Shown here piece after piece: positions 8,580 to 18,140 of a DNA stretch of 64,000 nt (within the stretch, counting starts at the first letter, position 1; every line of letters begins with the position of its first letter). A program made the translations under genes and the position numbers. This stretch comes from an uncultured Fulvivirga sp. (GTDB taxonomy: Bacteria > Bacteroidota > Bacteroidia > Cytophagales > Cyclobacteriaceae): the NCBI GenBank assembly GCA_947500555.1, contig CANMSE010000001.1, positions 558,001-622,000 on the forward strand, in the 5' to 3' direction. The notes below the pieces were generated by a model, which searched no databases, was not told the origin of the DNA, and saw only the letters and a list, made by a program, of their open reading frames with translations.

Positions 8580-8629
8580 GCTTTACTCCTTGTAAACAGT
8601 AGATCGGTCGAACCTGCTTGCCTTCAATA

Positions 8630-9019
8630 CTATTGATCAACTACTTCAGCAAACTTGAACTTTTGAATGATATAATAGAGGAAATTAAAAGAGAGGACAG
8701 ACTCAGTTTGACTATTACTGTCTGAATAACCTGTAGCTGCTCCAGAAGATGTTTTGGTGGAGTCAGATTGATCTTTTTTTACTTTTGCAGTAATTTTTTT
8801 GCCTTTTGACTCAACTTTTTTATCCTCTTTTTCAGTGATAATGACGTCATCAGGCTGATAATTTTCTGCAGTATTATATTCCTCCTCTACTCCAAATTCA
8901 GGGTTAATTCTACCAAAATCCTCTTGGGTGTCCTGACAATAAATTGTAGTACTTTGGCTCAGCAATAAGCTGATGGTTAATAGAAGGGTAAATAGTAAAA
9001 ACTTGGCGTTTTTGTTCAT
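8630..9019 (-). CDS. Small secreted protein of unknown function
   Basis: Not recognised. From ATG 9019 (preferred to 9028; MNKNAK gives a clean basic n-region) it encodes 129 residues. They comprise a signal peptide (hydrophobic to about residue 29, LLSQSTTIYCQ), then a highly charged, Lys/Glu/Ser-rich, probably disordered middle, and a short hydrophobic-aromatic tail (LSFNFLYYIIQKFKF). The tail could be amphipathic or membrane-associated. It is transcribed alone, convergent with the HisA-like gene and divergent from csaA. Confidence 0.65.
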   Translation of the reverse strand: MNKNAKFLLFTLLLTISLLLSQSTTIYCQDTQEDFGRINPEFGVEEEYNTAENYQPDDVIITEKEDKKVESKGKKITAKVKKDQSDSTKTSSGAATGYSDSNSQTESVLSFNFLYYIIQKFKFAEVVDQ

Positions 9020-9120
9020 CTTGATCAAAAGAGTTTCCTAATATACGCATTAAGCACTAAAAGGTTATTTACTCTCTTTGCCAATGTACCTTATTTTCGT
9101 TAATTACATTAAAATACATT

Positions 9121-9456
9121 ATGCAACAGATTGGTTGGAATGACTTTGATAAAGTCGAAATACGGGTAGGAACGATCATTAAAGCAGAAGAATTTCCAGA
9201 AGCAAGGAAACCTGCCTATAAGCTTTCTATTGATTTTGGTGAATATGGTATTAAAAAATCCAGTGCACAAATAACCGAGCATTACACGCTCTCAGATTTG
9301 ATGGGTAAGCAAATAGTCGGAGTCTTAAATTTTGAAGACAAGCAAATAGGACCCGTTCTATCTCAGGTATTAGTCACAGGCTTTGCAGATGACAATAAAG
9401 CCGTTGTCCTTGCTACCCCAGACAAAGCTGTACCTAATGGCTCTAGGCTATTCTAA
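9121..9456 (+). CDS. csaA: CsaA-type tRNA-binding domain protein
   Basis: A 111-residue protein consisting of one OB-fold tRNA-binding domain of the CsaA type. It has the signature DFDKVEIRVGTI near the start, KPAYKL and the SSAQIT core, then the VLNFEDKQIGPVLSQVLVTGF block and a C-terminal PNGSRLF. CsaA forms dimers and has been linked to chaperone/secretion-like activity in Bacillus. Length and motifs are typical. It sits 2 nt before the GNAT gene, which in turn overlaps murF-alr, so the three look like one operon. Confidence 0.92.
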   Translation: MQQIGWNDFDKVEIRVGTIIKAEEFPEARKPAYKLSIDFGEYGIKKSSAQITEHYTLSDLMGKQIVGVLNFEDKQIGPVLSQVLVTGFADDNKAVVLATPDKAVPNGSRLF

Positions 9457-9458
9457 CA

Positions 9459-10334
9459 ATGGGAGACTCAATGTATATGAAGCCTTTGAGGCCAGGAGAT
9501 TTAACTGAAATGTACATTACATTTTTAGACGCTTTCTCTGATTATCCTATTCCATTCAAACTTACTAAGGAGCAGTTTGTAAGAAAGTTTGTGCAGAAAT
9601 TGAAACTAGATTTCAACCTATCTGTCGGGGCTCATAATTATGATGGTTCCCTTGCCGGATTTATTTTTTCAGCTATCAATTACTATGAAGGAAAGTTAAT
9701 GGCCTACAATGGGGGCACTGGCGTGCGCCCTAATAGTCGTGGACAGCGTCTAACTTCTCAAATGTATGATTATCTATTCCCGCTTTTAGTCGAAAAGAAT
9801 ATCAAAGCCTGCGTGTTAGAGGTACTAACATCTAATGATCGGGCGATAAAGGCTTATGAACGAATTGGATTTGAAAAAACTAAATATTTTAAATGCTTTG
9901 TCCTAAATAAAAAGATGGAAACATTCTATGCTGAAAGAGGACTGCATACTATCGAAATTGTCAATGTAAAATCTCCAAATTGGAATTTATATGAGCGGTT
10001 TTGTGATTATGAACCAAGTTTTCTCGATTCAAAAAGAATGATAACGGATAACCTGGCAAATGAAACAGTTGTTGAGGCTAGGCAAGATGATATTTGTGTT
10101 GGATTTGCAATATATCAACCAGCATTTGGACGTATTAGTCAAATAGGGATTGATGAAAACAAACGGAGGCAAGGAATTGGTAAGGCTTTAATCAATTACA
10201 CGCTGGAAACAAGCCTACAAAAGAAGCTTACAATCATTAACGTCAATGACGACTCGGATGGGACCAAACGTTTTTTTGAACATTTAGGCTTCGAAAATCA
10301 GATAGATCAGTATGAAATGATATTGACTTTATGA
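9459..10334 (+). CDS. Two-domain GNAT acetyltransferase
   Basis: A 291-residue cytosolic protein with two tandem GNAT folds. The first (about 5-150) has an acetyl-CoA loop of the form RPNSRGQRLTSQMYDYLF and the usual EVLTSNDRAIKAYERIGF end. The second (about 155-290) has the better-formed loop DENKRRQGIGKALI and ends FFEHLGF. Only the second carries the classical Q/RxxGxG/A sequence, so it is the likelier catalytic half. It is translationally coupled to murF-alr (4-nt ATGA overlap), which suggests, but does not prove, a link to amino-acid or cell-wall precursor metabolism. Substrate unknown. Confidence 0.85.
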   Translation: MGDSMYMKPLRPGDLTEMYITFLDAFSDYPIPFKLTKEQFVRKFVQKLKLDFNLSVGAHNYDGSLAGFIFSAINYYEGKLMAYNGGTGVRPNSRGQRLTSQMYDYLFPLLVEKNIKACVLEVLTSNDRAIKAYERIGFEKTKYFKCFVLNKKMETFYAERGLHTIEIVNVKSPNWNLYERFCDYEPSFLDSKRMITDNLANETVVEARQDDICVGFAIYQPAFGRISQIGIDENKRRQGIGKALINYTLETSLQKKLTIINVNDDSDGTKRFFEHLGFENQIDQYEMILTL

Positions 10335-12751
10335 CCTTTTCTGAAATCATTGATATAACCAACGGCCGACTCATCCAATCCGATGATACCAATCAAGTTA
10401 TTAAGACCTTGATTATTGACAGTAGAAAATCATTTCTCTCACAAGGAGCTCTTTTTTTTGCCATTGAAGGGGATCATCATGACGGTCATAATTTTATAAA
10501 AGATTTATATGATAGAGGCATCAGAAATTTTATTGTTGAACAGCCAATTGATATTGAGCAGGGTAATATATTATTGGTAGATAGCTCTGTCGCTGCCCTC
10601 CAGTCTATTGCCAGACATCATCGAGAACAATTTAATATTCCTATCATCGGCATTACAGGAAGTAATGGTAAAACAATTGTCAAAGAATGGCTTTACAGTT
10701 GTTTATCTGATATTCATAAAATAGCCCGAAGTCCACATAGTTTTAATTCACAAATAGGTGTTCCTTTATCAATTTGGAATATGTCAGAGGCTAATGATCT
10801 GGCCATTTTTGAAGCAGGTATTTCGGAAATTAATGAAATGCAAAAGATTGCTGACATGGTGCAACCAACCATCGGCATATTCACCAATTTAGGTTCTGCA
10901 CATGATGCAGGTTTTGAGTCAAGAAAACAGAAGTTTGTAGAAAAATCCAAGCTGTTTTCATCGGCAACCATTGTGATATACAATGGAGACCAAGAAGGTG
11001 TAGATTTCGGAGATAAAGGATTTAGTTGGGGGCACGAACCGAAACACAATGTCCAGATAGTCAAAACCCAATTAGATGATGCAAAAGTATGTTTGACTTT
11101 AGATTATCACGATGATAATTATCAAATTACCCTGCCCTTTAGCGATGCCACCTCAGTTGAAAATGCAATGCATTGCGTCACTTACATGTTATACTCAGGG
11201 TTTGCTCAGGATTTCATACAAAGAGCCATAAACAAACTGAATAAGCTCAGTATGCGACTCGAACTGAAAAGGGCTGTAAAAAACAGTTATATCATAGATG
11301 ACACCTACAATAATGATCTCGTGGGTCTCCAGCAAGCAGTTGATTTTATTTCATCACAAAAACAAAAGTCTAAAAAGGTTCTTATTTTATCTGATCTCTT
11401 ACAATCGGGATTAGAGCAAAAAGAGTTATATCAGAGGGTCGCGGAAATCGTTTCTTCGAGTGATATAAGTACGGTTATTGGAATAGGCTCTTCCATATCA
11501 GAACACTCCGAATACTTTTCATTAGAAAGAACCTTTTACGACTCAACAAAAGAGTTTCTTCTTTCGCTTCAAAAACATGACTTGTCGGACGCGTTAATAC
11601 TGGTGAAGGGAGCACGTGTTTTTGCGTTTGAAAAAATTGTGAAAGCTCTTGAAGAAAAGATTCATGGAACCCTCTTAGAAATAAACCTTGATGCACTCAC
11701 AAATAATCTGAACTTTTATCGATCTAAACTAAAAAGTCAGACTAAACTGATGGTGATGGTAAAAGCCTTTGCCTATGGAAGTGGAAGTTTTGAGATAGCC
11801 AATCTTCTACAATTTCATAGGGTAGACTACCTCGGTGTAGCTTATGCAGATGAAGGGGTTCAACTAAGGAAAAATGGAGTTTACCTTCCTATAATGGTCA
11901 TGAATACTAATGAGGAAAGCTATGAAAGCCTTATTCAATATGATCTGGAGCCTGTAATTTATGATTTAGCTGTACTCCAAAAATTTTTAGACTTTCTGAA
12001 TGGTCGAAATGCTAAGGTACATCTGGAAATAGATACCGGAATGAATAGGTTAGGTTTTGAAGAGAGCGAACTTGACAAGTTGATTGACCTTCTGAGAGAT
12101 TCTAAAAATGTTAAGGTTCAATCTATATTTAGTCATTTAGCCGGTGCTGATGAAGATATACATTCAAATTTTTCCAAGACCCAAGCTAGTCATTTTGAAG
12201 TATTGGCTAACAGGCTAAAAAAATCATTATCTATTGAGCCATTATTACATCTTGTTAATTCTCCCGGCATACTGCGGTTTCCAGAATTTCATCATGATAT
12301 GGTACGTCTGGGCATCGGTCTATACGGTCTCGAACCAAATAACATAGATCAAAATCAACTTCAAAATATCAGTACATTAAAGACGGTAATTTCACAGATA
12401 AGAACAGTTAAGCTTGGAGAAACAATAGGTTACGGCCGAAAAGGTATTGCCCATCAAGATTTGAAAATAGCCACCATAGCGATTGGCTATGCTGATGGTT
12501 ACAGTCGTGCCTTTAGCAATGGAACAGGAGAAGTTTGGGTTAATAATAAAAGAGCAAATGTGATTGGTAATGTTTGTATGGACATGACCATGATTGACAT
12601 AACTGAATGTAATGCCAAAGTCGGTGATCAAGTGGAAATATTCGGTGATCATATTTCAATCAAAGAACTGGCTGATAAAACGAATACTATACCCTATGAG
12701 ATTCTCACCAATGTGAGTCAGCGTGTAAAAAGGGTTTACTATACCGAGTAG
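10331..12751 (+). CDS. Bifunctional MurF ligase / alanine racemase
   Basis: An 806-residue fusion characteristic of Bacteroidota. The N-terminal Mur ligase (about 1-445) has the ATP loop GITGSNGKT and would add D-Ala-D-Ala to UDP-MurNAc-tripeptide. The C-terminal fold-type III PLP racemase (about 450-806) makes the D-Ala: Lys478 in MVKAFAYGSG is the PLP lysine, and the Tyr in GETIGYG is the opposing acid/base residue. Also visible are LEIDTGMNRLG and the RLGIGLYG phosphate-loop region. Fusing racemase and ligase couples supply and use of D-Ala in peptidoglycan synthesis. It overlaps the upstream GNAT gene by 4 nt and converges on the permease gene. Confidence 0.95.
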   Translation: MTFSEIIDITNGRLIQSDDTNQVIKTLIIDSRKSFLSQGALFFAIEGDHHDGHNFIKDLYDRGIRNFIVEQPIDIEQGNILLVDSSVAALQSIARHHREQFNIPIIGITGSNGKTIVKEWLYSCLSDIHKIARSPHSFNSQIGVPLSIWNMSEANDLAIFEAGISEINEMQKIADMVQPTIGIFTNLGSAHDAGFESRKQKFVEKSKLFSSATIVIYNGDQEGVDFGDKGFSWGHEPKHNVQIVKTQLDDAKVCLTLDYHDDNYQITLPFSDATSVENAMHCVTYMLYSGFAQDFIQRAINKLNKLSMRLELKRAVKNSYIIDDTYNNDLVGLQQAVDFISSQKQKSKKVLILSDLLQSGLEQKELYQRVAEIVSSSDISTVIGIGSSISEHSEYFSLERTFYDSTKEFLLSLQKHDLSDALILVKGARVFAFEKIVKALEEKIHGTLLEINLDALTNNLNFYRSKLKSQTKLMVMVKAFAYGSGSFEIANLLQFHRVDYLGVAYADEGVQLRKNGVYLPIMVMNTNEESYESLIQYDLEPVIYDLAVLQKFLDFLNGRNAKVHLEIDTGMNRLGFEESELDKLIDLLRDSKNVKVQSIFSHLAGADEDIHSNFSKTQASHFEVLANRLKKSLSIEPLLHLVNSPGILRFPEFHHDMVRLGIGLYGLEPNNIDQNQLQNISTLKTVISQIRTVKLGETIGYGRKGIAHQDLKIATIAIGYADGYSRAFSNGTGEVWVNNKRANVIGNVCMDMTMIDITECNAKVGDQVEIFGDHISIKELADKTNTIPYEILTNVSQRVKRVYYTE

Positions 12752-12757
12752 TGAACT

Positions 12758-15358
12758 TTATTCATTCTTGAGTGACTGCACTGGATTAACCACAGCCGCC
12801 TGATAAGATTTGAAACTTATTGTCAGTGCACCAATAATTAAACCTATCAAACCAGCCAAAATAAAAACACCCGGTTGCAATACTGTTCTGAATTCAAAGT
12901 TGTCGAGCCAGCCTTGCATAATATAATAACCAACAGGTGCAGCTACCATAAAAGCTATAATGATGAGCTTAGCGTAATCCTTAGACAGCATTAAAATGAT
13001 TTGCCAAACCTTTGATCCAAGTACTTTACGTATTCCAACCTCTTTGGAGCGCTGTTCAGCGGTGAATGCAGAAAGACCAAAGAGCCCCAGGCATGATATT
13101 AAGATGGAGATGCCTGCAAAAATGTTGACCAGGGTACTTGCCGTTTGCTCACTTTCATAACTACTTTCTAAAAGCTCGTCAGAGAACCTGTATTCAAATT
13201 GATTTGACGGGTAGATAAGTTCAGTGACTTGCTCAATTGCAGTAATGCCCTCACTGATATCTCCTTCAAGTCTAATCATCACATTTGAAGAGCGCTCTGG
13301 ATTCATGCATGTAATAATTAATGGTGCAATAGCTTCATGCATATTGCGCATATGAAAGTCCTTTACCACACCAATAACCTGGCCTTCTATACCCCAAAAT
13401 GAGAGCCTTTTACCAATGGCATTATCAAATCCCATTAAGTCAGCAGCCACCTCGTTAATGATATAATTTCTTGCATCGTTATATTCTTTAGAAAATCCAC
13501 GGCCTTGGACCATTTCCATCTGCATGGTGGGAATAAAATCCTCATCAGTGAGCATTATATTTACTTCATACCCTTTAGTAGGATCTTTCCCTTCCCAGTC
13601 TGCCGAACTTGTTGATCGACCATATGATACCGGATTGCCTGAAGTAGCAGACACAGCACTTACTTGTGCTATTTTCATCAACTCAGTTTTGTAGGCATTA
13701 AGCTGTTCCAGCGAATCGACATCAAGCTGCAATTGCAGCAGATTTTCTTTGTTCAAACCCAAATCCTTTGACATTACGTAATCCAATTGTTGGTATATCA
13801 CCGAGGTACCAATAATCAAAAGAATAGAAATTGAAAATTGGAAAACCACCAGCCCTTTTCTGACCAGTATACCACCACGTCTTTTCTGCATACCTCCTTT
13901 CAATGACTGAATAATGCTTAAAGCAGGTAAAATTACCGCTGGATAACTACCAGACATAGTGCCTATACCAACGACCAGTGTAAGCAGAACTGCCCAAGTT
14001 CTAATTTCAAGAAAATTGATCATTAAATTCTTATCCACTAATTGGTTGAAATAGGGTAATAATATTATTGTAACAACCAACGCCATGACCACTGCTATGA
14101 GAGAATATAGAAATGCCTCAGCCATGAATTGAGCTGCAATAGAGCTTTTTGGAGCGCCCATGGCCTTTCTCAAACCTATTTCTTTAGACCTTCTATCGGA
14201 GCGGGCAGTAGTAAGGTTCATGAAATTGATACAAGCAATAAGAAGAATGAGTATTGAAACAACCGTCATAATTCTCACATATTCTATTCGCCCCCCATTC
14301 ACTACACCGTTATCAAAATTCGAATAAAGGTAGTAGTCCTGAAACTTATGCAGTATCAGCGTTTCATCCCCGGCATTTGATGCTCCTTGCGTATGATCTT
14401 TTATTTCATTGAATACTCTTTCTGATACCGCTGATACCTGACCAGGATCTTCAATGGTTACATAGACATTAAAGCTTCCATTACCCCAATCATCAACCCA
14501 TTCATTTCTAATAAAAAACTGTTTTGCAGGTAAAATCCAATCAAAGTCTAACGTTGAATTGTTTCCAGGGTCATCAAAAACACCACTTATTTTAACTTCA
14601 TATTGCCCTTCTACCAAAATCGTTTGTCCAATAAGGTCAGAAGAGAGTTCTGCATCGAAGTAGCTTTCTGCATAGCTTTTGGATAACAAAATACCTGCCT
14701 CATCTTCAAGTGCTGTTGATTGGTCTCCAATGATTAAGGGAAAAGAGAACATCTTCATGAACTCTGGCGAAGCAAAACGCCCTCCTTGTTGAGTTGCTTC
14801 AGAACCTTCACCCAGAGTGAACTCCATAGGCCAACTCAAAAAAGCTACTTCTGAAACTTCGGGATATTCAGCTTTGATTAAATCACCCGCTGGCTTGGGG
14901 ATGGAACTGTTGGTGATATAGTCACCATCCGACTGCTTCATGTTTCGGAAAATCTGATAAATATTCTCTCCCTGCGCATGAAACTTATCCATTTGCACCT
15001 CATCGTTTATCCAGAGTAAAATCAGCAAGCTGGATGCTACTCCCGTGATAAGTCCTAAAAGGTTAAGAAAAGTATACCCTTTGTAAAGCATAGCATTTCT
15101 TCGAGCTATTTTGAAGAAGTTTGACAGCATATCGTAGTTAATTTTATTATTGAACGGTTGAAAATTTTTAATAATCCCGGGACGAAAAAGAAGAAGTACT
15201 TCTGCCCAGAAGTAGAGCCTGGCTTTGTTTTTACCTGCTTTATAGCGGTGCTTAAAAAGCTCAGATAGATCCCCCTCCACATCCTCCAATAGATCTGGAT
15301 GACAGAACCACCTCAATAGCTTTAGAGGTATTGCCGGAGGGTTTACTTCGTACTTCAT
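12758..15358 (-). CDS. FtsX/MacB-type ABC transporter permease with permease-prefix domain (module 1)
   Basis: An 866-residue inner-membrane protein. Residues 1-70 form the 'permease prefix domain 2' (PLKLLRWFCHPDLLEDVEGDL). Then come a membrane helix (about 95-115), a MacB-like periplasmic domain, a three-helix FtsX block (about 380-500), a further helix and periplasmic domain, and a final FtsX block (about 750-860) with SAFTAEQRSKEVGIRKVLG. The first FtsX block has the matching RRSKEIGLRKAMGA. Such proteins work with a separate ATPase, but none is encoded nearby. The gene overlaps its PadR regulator by 4 nt (ATGA), a conserved pairing, so expression is probably controlled by that repressor. 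Substrate unknown. Confidence 0.9.
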   Translation of the reverse strand: MKYEVNPPAIPLKLLRWFCHPDLLEDVEGDLSELFKHRYKAGKNKARLYFWAEVLLLFRPGIIKNFQPFNNKINYDMLSNFFKIARRNAMLYKGYTFLNLLGLITGVASSLLILLWINDEVQMDKFHAQGENIYQIFRNMKQSDGDYITNSSIPKPAGDLIKAEYPEVSEVAFLSWPMEFTLGEGSEATQQGGRFASPEFMKMFSFPLIIGDQSTALEDEAGILLSKSYAESYFDAELSSDLIGQTILVEGQYEVKISGVFDDPGNNSTLDFDWILPAKQFFIRNEWVDDWGNGSFNVYVTIEDPGQVSAVSERVFNEIKDHTQGASNAGDETLILHKFQDYYLYSNFDNGVVNGGRIEYVRIMTVVSILILLIACINFMNLTTARSDRRSKEIGLRKAMGAPKSSIAAQFMAEAFLYSLIAVVMALVVTIILLPYFNQLVDKNLMINFLEIRTWAVLLTLVVGIGTMSGSYPAVILPALSIIQSLKGGMQKRRGGILVRKGLVVFQFSISILLIIGTSVIYQQLDYVMSKDLGLNKENLLQLQLDVDSLEQLNAYKTELMKIAQVSAVSATSGNPVSYGRSTSSADWEGKDPTKGYEVNIMLTDEDFIPTMQMEMVQGRGFSKEYNDARNYIINEVAADLMGFDNAIGKRLSFWGIEGQVIGVVKDFHMRNMHEAIAPLIITCMNPERSSNVMIRLEGDISEGITAIEQVTELIYPSNQFEYRFSDELLESSYESEQTASTLVNIFAGISILISCLGLFGLSAFTAEQRSKEVGIRKVLGSKVWQIILMLSKDYAKLIIIAFMVAAPVGYYIMQGWLDNFEFRTVLQPGVFILAGLIGLIIGALTISFKSYQAAVVNPVQSLKNE

Positions 15359-15693
15359 GCGAAGTCAAATTCAAAGGCAGACGATGGAATAGAACTCCAA
15401 AGTTTTTGACGACTTTCCATCACTTGCTCAAGAGCTTCTTTACCAGATTTGGTGACCTTAAAAAACCGCTTTCTCTTGCCCCCACGTTCAGCAGTGGCTT
15501 CACCAAATTCAGATTTTAGATAGCCTTTTTTCTCAAGGCGATTGAGCGCTGTCCGCATTGCGCCAACACTTACTTTCCGGTTTAGCTTAGTCTCTATTTC
15601 TTCTTTAATAGAAATACCGTAGGCATTCTCATATAATACAGCAACTGTCAGTAAGACTATTTCTTCAAATTCACCAATGGAGTATTTACCCAT
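15355..15693 (-). CDS. PadR-family transcriptional regulator (module 1)
   Basis: A 112-residue winged-helix protein of the short PadR type. It begins with GEFEEIVLLTVAVL, continues with the YGISIKEEIE and VSVGAMRTALNRLEKKGYLKS recognition region, then the wing GGKRKRFFKVTKSGKEAL. PadR proteins usually repress an adjacent operon until a ligand or lipid signal binds. It is translationally coupled to the permease gene and closely similar in layout to the second PadR/permease module at 39342-42253. Confidence 0.93.
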   Translation of the reverse strand: MGKYSIGEFEEIVLLTVAVLYENAYGISIKEEIETKLNRKVSVGAMRTALNRLEKKGYLKSEFGEATAERGGKRKRFFKVTKSGKEALEQVMESRQKLWSSIPSSAFEFDFA

Positions 15694-15705
15694 GATTTTA
15701 TATTT

Positions 15706-15741
15706 AAGTCCTAAAAGTAATTAAAATATAAAAGTCCTAAA
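15706..15741 (-). promoter_or_regulatory. Direct repeat upstream of the PadR gene
   Basis: The decamer AAGTCCTAAA occurs at 15706-15715 and again at 15732-15741 (26-bp period), 13-48 bp before the PadR start. It is a candidate autoregulatory operator for the PadR/permease operon. No promoter box was identified with confidence. Confidence 0.35.
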
Positions 15742-15836
15742 CGCAGTCTTTATAGAAAGGTTGCCCCTAAATCTTAATCATGTTATGAAATGGCTTAGAT
15801 TTGGTATAAAGAAAAATTAAATCAGAATACCTTTGG

Positions 15837-16751
15837 ATGAAATATGCATTCAATAAATTAAAGCAATACCTAAGAAGGCCACATCCATTTTTCTTTGACT
15901 TCAAAATGGCCCTAGGCATTGGAATCATAGTTTTTCTCTTCTTATTTCTCTTCCAACCTCTGGATATGTCCAGTCTAAATTTATCAGACAAACTATTCAT
16001 GTGTACCGGTTTTGGAATAATAGCCGCTGTAGGTGTCTGGGGTAATTATTGGTTTTTTAAGAGACTAATACCTCATTACTTCAATGAAGACAAATGGACT
16101 ATTTTATCAGAAATTCTTTACTCTATTTATGTGGTTATATTTCTTGGCTTCATAAACACAATTTTTATTATTTCTGTAAATGATAATTCTCCACCATTTA
16201 TTGAATCACTGATTGAAGTGCAGCTTCACACCTTTCTAATTTCTATCGTACCCATCCTCATTATCGTTTTTGTAGATCAAAACAGAGCCTTGAAAAAGCA
16301 GCTGGTAATGGCCAATAAGCTAACTCAATCTTTGGATACTTCTGATCCAATGAGCCAGAGCAGAAAACTATTTCTATTTCAAAATGAAACAGGAAAACCT
16401 GAAATAAAGCTGCCACTTCATCAGGTATTATTCATAAGGGCCGAAGGAAATTATATTGAGATATTTTATATTAATGAGGATGGCAATGAGACCAAATACC
16501 TTATTCGGCAAAAGCTTAAAGCTTTAAAAGACGAATTACCTCCCTCTAAATTTTTTCATGTTCATCGTAGTTATGTCATTAATGGGGATTATATAGAACG
16601 TATTAATGGCAATGCTAGAAGCTATCTTGTTACTTTAAGAGGCTCGTCAAGTGAAATTCCTGTTGCCAGAAGCAAAGTAGATTCGTTTCAAAAATTCATT
16701 CTTTCATTGAACTCTTCCAATTCGCACCAACCTAGTCCTATTCATACCTAA
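15837..16751 (+). CDS. Membrane-anchored LytTR transcriptional regulator
   Basis: A 304-residue protein. Four hydrophobic helices fill about residues 25-150, followed by a short linker and a C-terminal LytTR DNA-binding domain (about 190-300). The domain has the diagnostic VLFIRAEGNYIEIFY, KALKDELPPSKFFHVHRSYVIN and EIPVARSKVDSF segments. LytTR proteins bind pairs of direct repeats. In this lineage many lack a receiver domain and sit in the membrane, so they may be controlled through their helices rather than by phosphorylation. It precedes the DUF418 gene on the same strand, a plausible co-transcribed partner. Signal and targets unknown. Confidence 0.9.
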   Translation: MKYAFNKLKQYLRRPHPFFFDFKMALGIGIIVFLFLFLFQPLDMSSLNLSDKLFMCTGFGIIAAVGVWGNYWFFKRLIPHYFNEDKWTILSEILYSIYVVIFLGFINTIFIISVNDNSPPFIESLIEVQLHTFLISIVPILIIVFVDQNRALKKQLVMANKLTQSLDTSDPMSQSRKLFLFQNETGKPEIKLPLHQVLFIRAEGNYIEIFYINEDGNETKYLIRQKLKALKDELPPSKFFHVHRSYVINGDYIERINGNARSYLVTLRGSSSEIPVARSKVDSFQKFILSLNSSNSHQPSPIHT

Positions 16752-16818
16752 TTTAGTTTTCAAAGCATCAAAAGAATTAATTTCATCGTCAGAATTGAGT
16801 GAACAAAATTTTGACAAA

Positions 16819-18036
16819 ATGACTACCGCTTTAACTTCATCTCCAAAACAACGATACTTAACACTTGACGTGATTCGTGGTGTTGCCATATTGGGTATTC
16901 TGATCATGAACATTCAAAGTTTCTCTATGATTGGTGCAGCTTACCTCAACCCTACCGCTTATGGTGACTTCTCAGGAATCAATAAGTGGGCTTGGATAAT
17001 TAGCCATACTGTTGCCGACCAGAAGTTCATGAGTATATTTTCTATACTCTTTGGCGCATCTATCATACTGATAACTGAGAAGATTGATAAAGAAGGAGGT
17101 AGTGCCTGGCCTATTCACTACAAAAGAAATTTTTGGCTCTTAGTTTTTGGAGCAATTCACTCCTACTTTCTATGGTATGGTGACATTCTTTTCCCATATG
17201 CATTATGCTCATTTTTAGTATTTTTTATGAGAAAAATTTCACCTCGTAAACTACTGGTAGTCGGTATTCTTATTTTTTCTGTAGCAAGTCTATTATATTT
17301 TTTGTTTGGAGTAAGCATGCAGCATTGGCCAAAAGAAGCTATCGCTGAAGTACAGATTTCATGGTCTCCCGAGCAGGAGACGATCGAACATGAGGTCAGT
17401 GCATATACTGGTAGTTTCTCAGAACAAATGAATGAGCGGATTAAAGCGGCCAATAATATGCATAGCGATGTATTCTTTCTATATTTTTTCTGGAGAATTA
17501 CCGGGCTCATGCTCATAGGCATGGGATTATATAAATCTGGATTTTTGATCGGAAAATGGACTATCCATGGCTATTGGAAAACCGTTGCTTGGACAATTCC
17601 AATTGGTTTGACCCTCATTATCACGGGTATCTTCAGGTTATTTAGAGCAGAATGGTCTTTTGAATATGGTATGTTTTTAGGCGGACAGTTTAACTATTGG
17701 GGAAGTCTAATATTAGCCATAGGTTATATAGCCATGATCAATCTAGTAGTTCTCTCAGGAAAATTTGAAAGAGCTACTTCTCTGTTTTCCTCAGTAGGCC
17801 GACAAGCATTGACTAACTACCTTTTACAAACGATAATTTGCACATTCATCTTCTATGGGTTTGGATTGGGATTGTTTGGGCAAGTAGATAGAAGCAGCCA
17901 AATGCTAATTGTACTAAGTATCTGGGTTCTCCAGATTACATACTCCGTATGGTGGCAAAAAAGATTTTATTACGGCCCTTTTGAATGGTTATGGAGGAGT
18001 GCTACTTTTTGGGAATGGCAACAGTTTAGAAAATAG
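16819..18036 (+). CDS. DUF418-family multi-spanning membrane protein
   Basis: About 405 residues with roughly nine to ten membrane helices. The N-terminal LDVIRGVAILGILIMNI block and the C-terminal RQALTNYLLQT and YYGPFEWLWRS segments are the family's hallmarks. DUF418 proteins (for example B. subtilis YeiB-like proteins) have no settled biochemical role and resemble acyltransferase-3 membrane enzymes in topology. ATG 16819 is preferred to a TTG at 16795, although both lack a clear ribosome site. It is the last ordinary gene before the cassette array, whose outermost element begins 12 nt after its stop codon. Confidence 0.88.
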   Translation: MTTALTSSPKQRYLTLDVIRGVAILGILIMNIQSFSMIGAAYLNPTAYGDFSGINKWAWIISHTVADQKFMSIFSILFGASIILITEKIDKEGGSAWPIHYKRNFWLLVFGAIHSYFLWYGDILFPYALCSFLVFFMRKISPRKLLVVGILIFSVASLLYFLFGVSMQHWPKEAIAEVQISWSPEQETIEHEVSAYTGSFSEQMNERIKAANNMHSDVFFLYFFWRITGLMLIGMGLYKSGFLIGKWTIHGYWKTVAWTIPIGLTLIITGIFRLFRAEWSFEYGMFLGGQFNYWGSLILAIGYIAMINLVVLSGKFERATSLFSSVGRQALTNYLLQTIICTFIFYGFGLGLFGQVDRSSQMLIVLSIWVLQITYSVWWQKRFYYGPFEWLWRSATFWEWQQFRK

Positions 18037-18047
18037 TGAGAGATATT

Positions 18048-18130
18048 TAACATAGCAAGGCTATTGTATCCCTTAACTGACGCAAGCGCACACGTGTCAG
18101 TTGGAGGTCAAATGCGCTCTCATTATGTTA
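18048..18130 (-). repeat. attC-like element R0 (terminal, 83 bp)
   Basis: The ends TAACATA (18048-18054) and TATGTTA (18124-18130) are perfect inverses. Inside, AACTGAC (18075-18081) pairs with GTCAGTT (18096-18102), and the intervening stretches pair imperfectly, so the whole element folds as one long bulged hairpin of classical attC size. It shares the 12-mer CAAATGCGCTCT (18109-18120) with R1 and R2. On the minus strand its outer core GTTAAAT fits GTTRRRY. Confidence 0.7.
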
Positions 18131-18140
18131 GCCACAGGTT

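Noticed and set aside
15828..15835. TACCTTTG, a match to TAnnTTTG before the LytTR gene at 15837
   Set aside because: It ends 1 nt before the ATG and the nearest TTTG is 24 nt upstream; probably coincidence unless the true start is further downstream.
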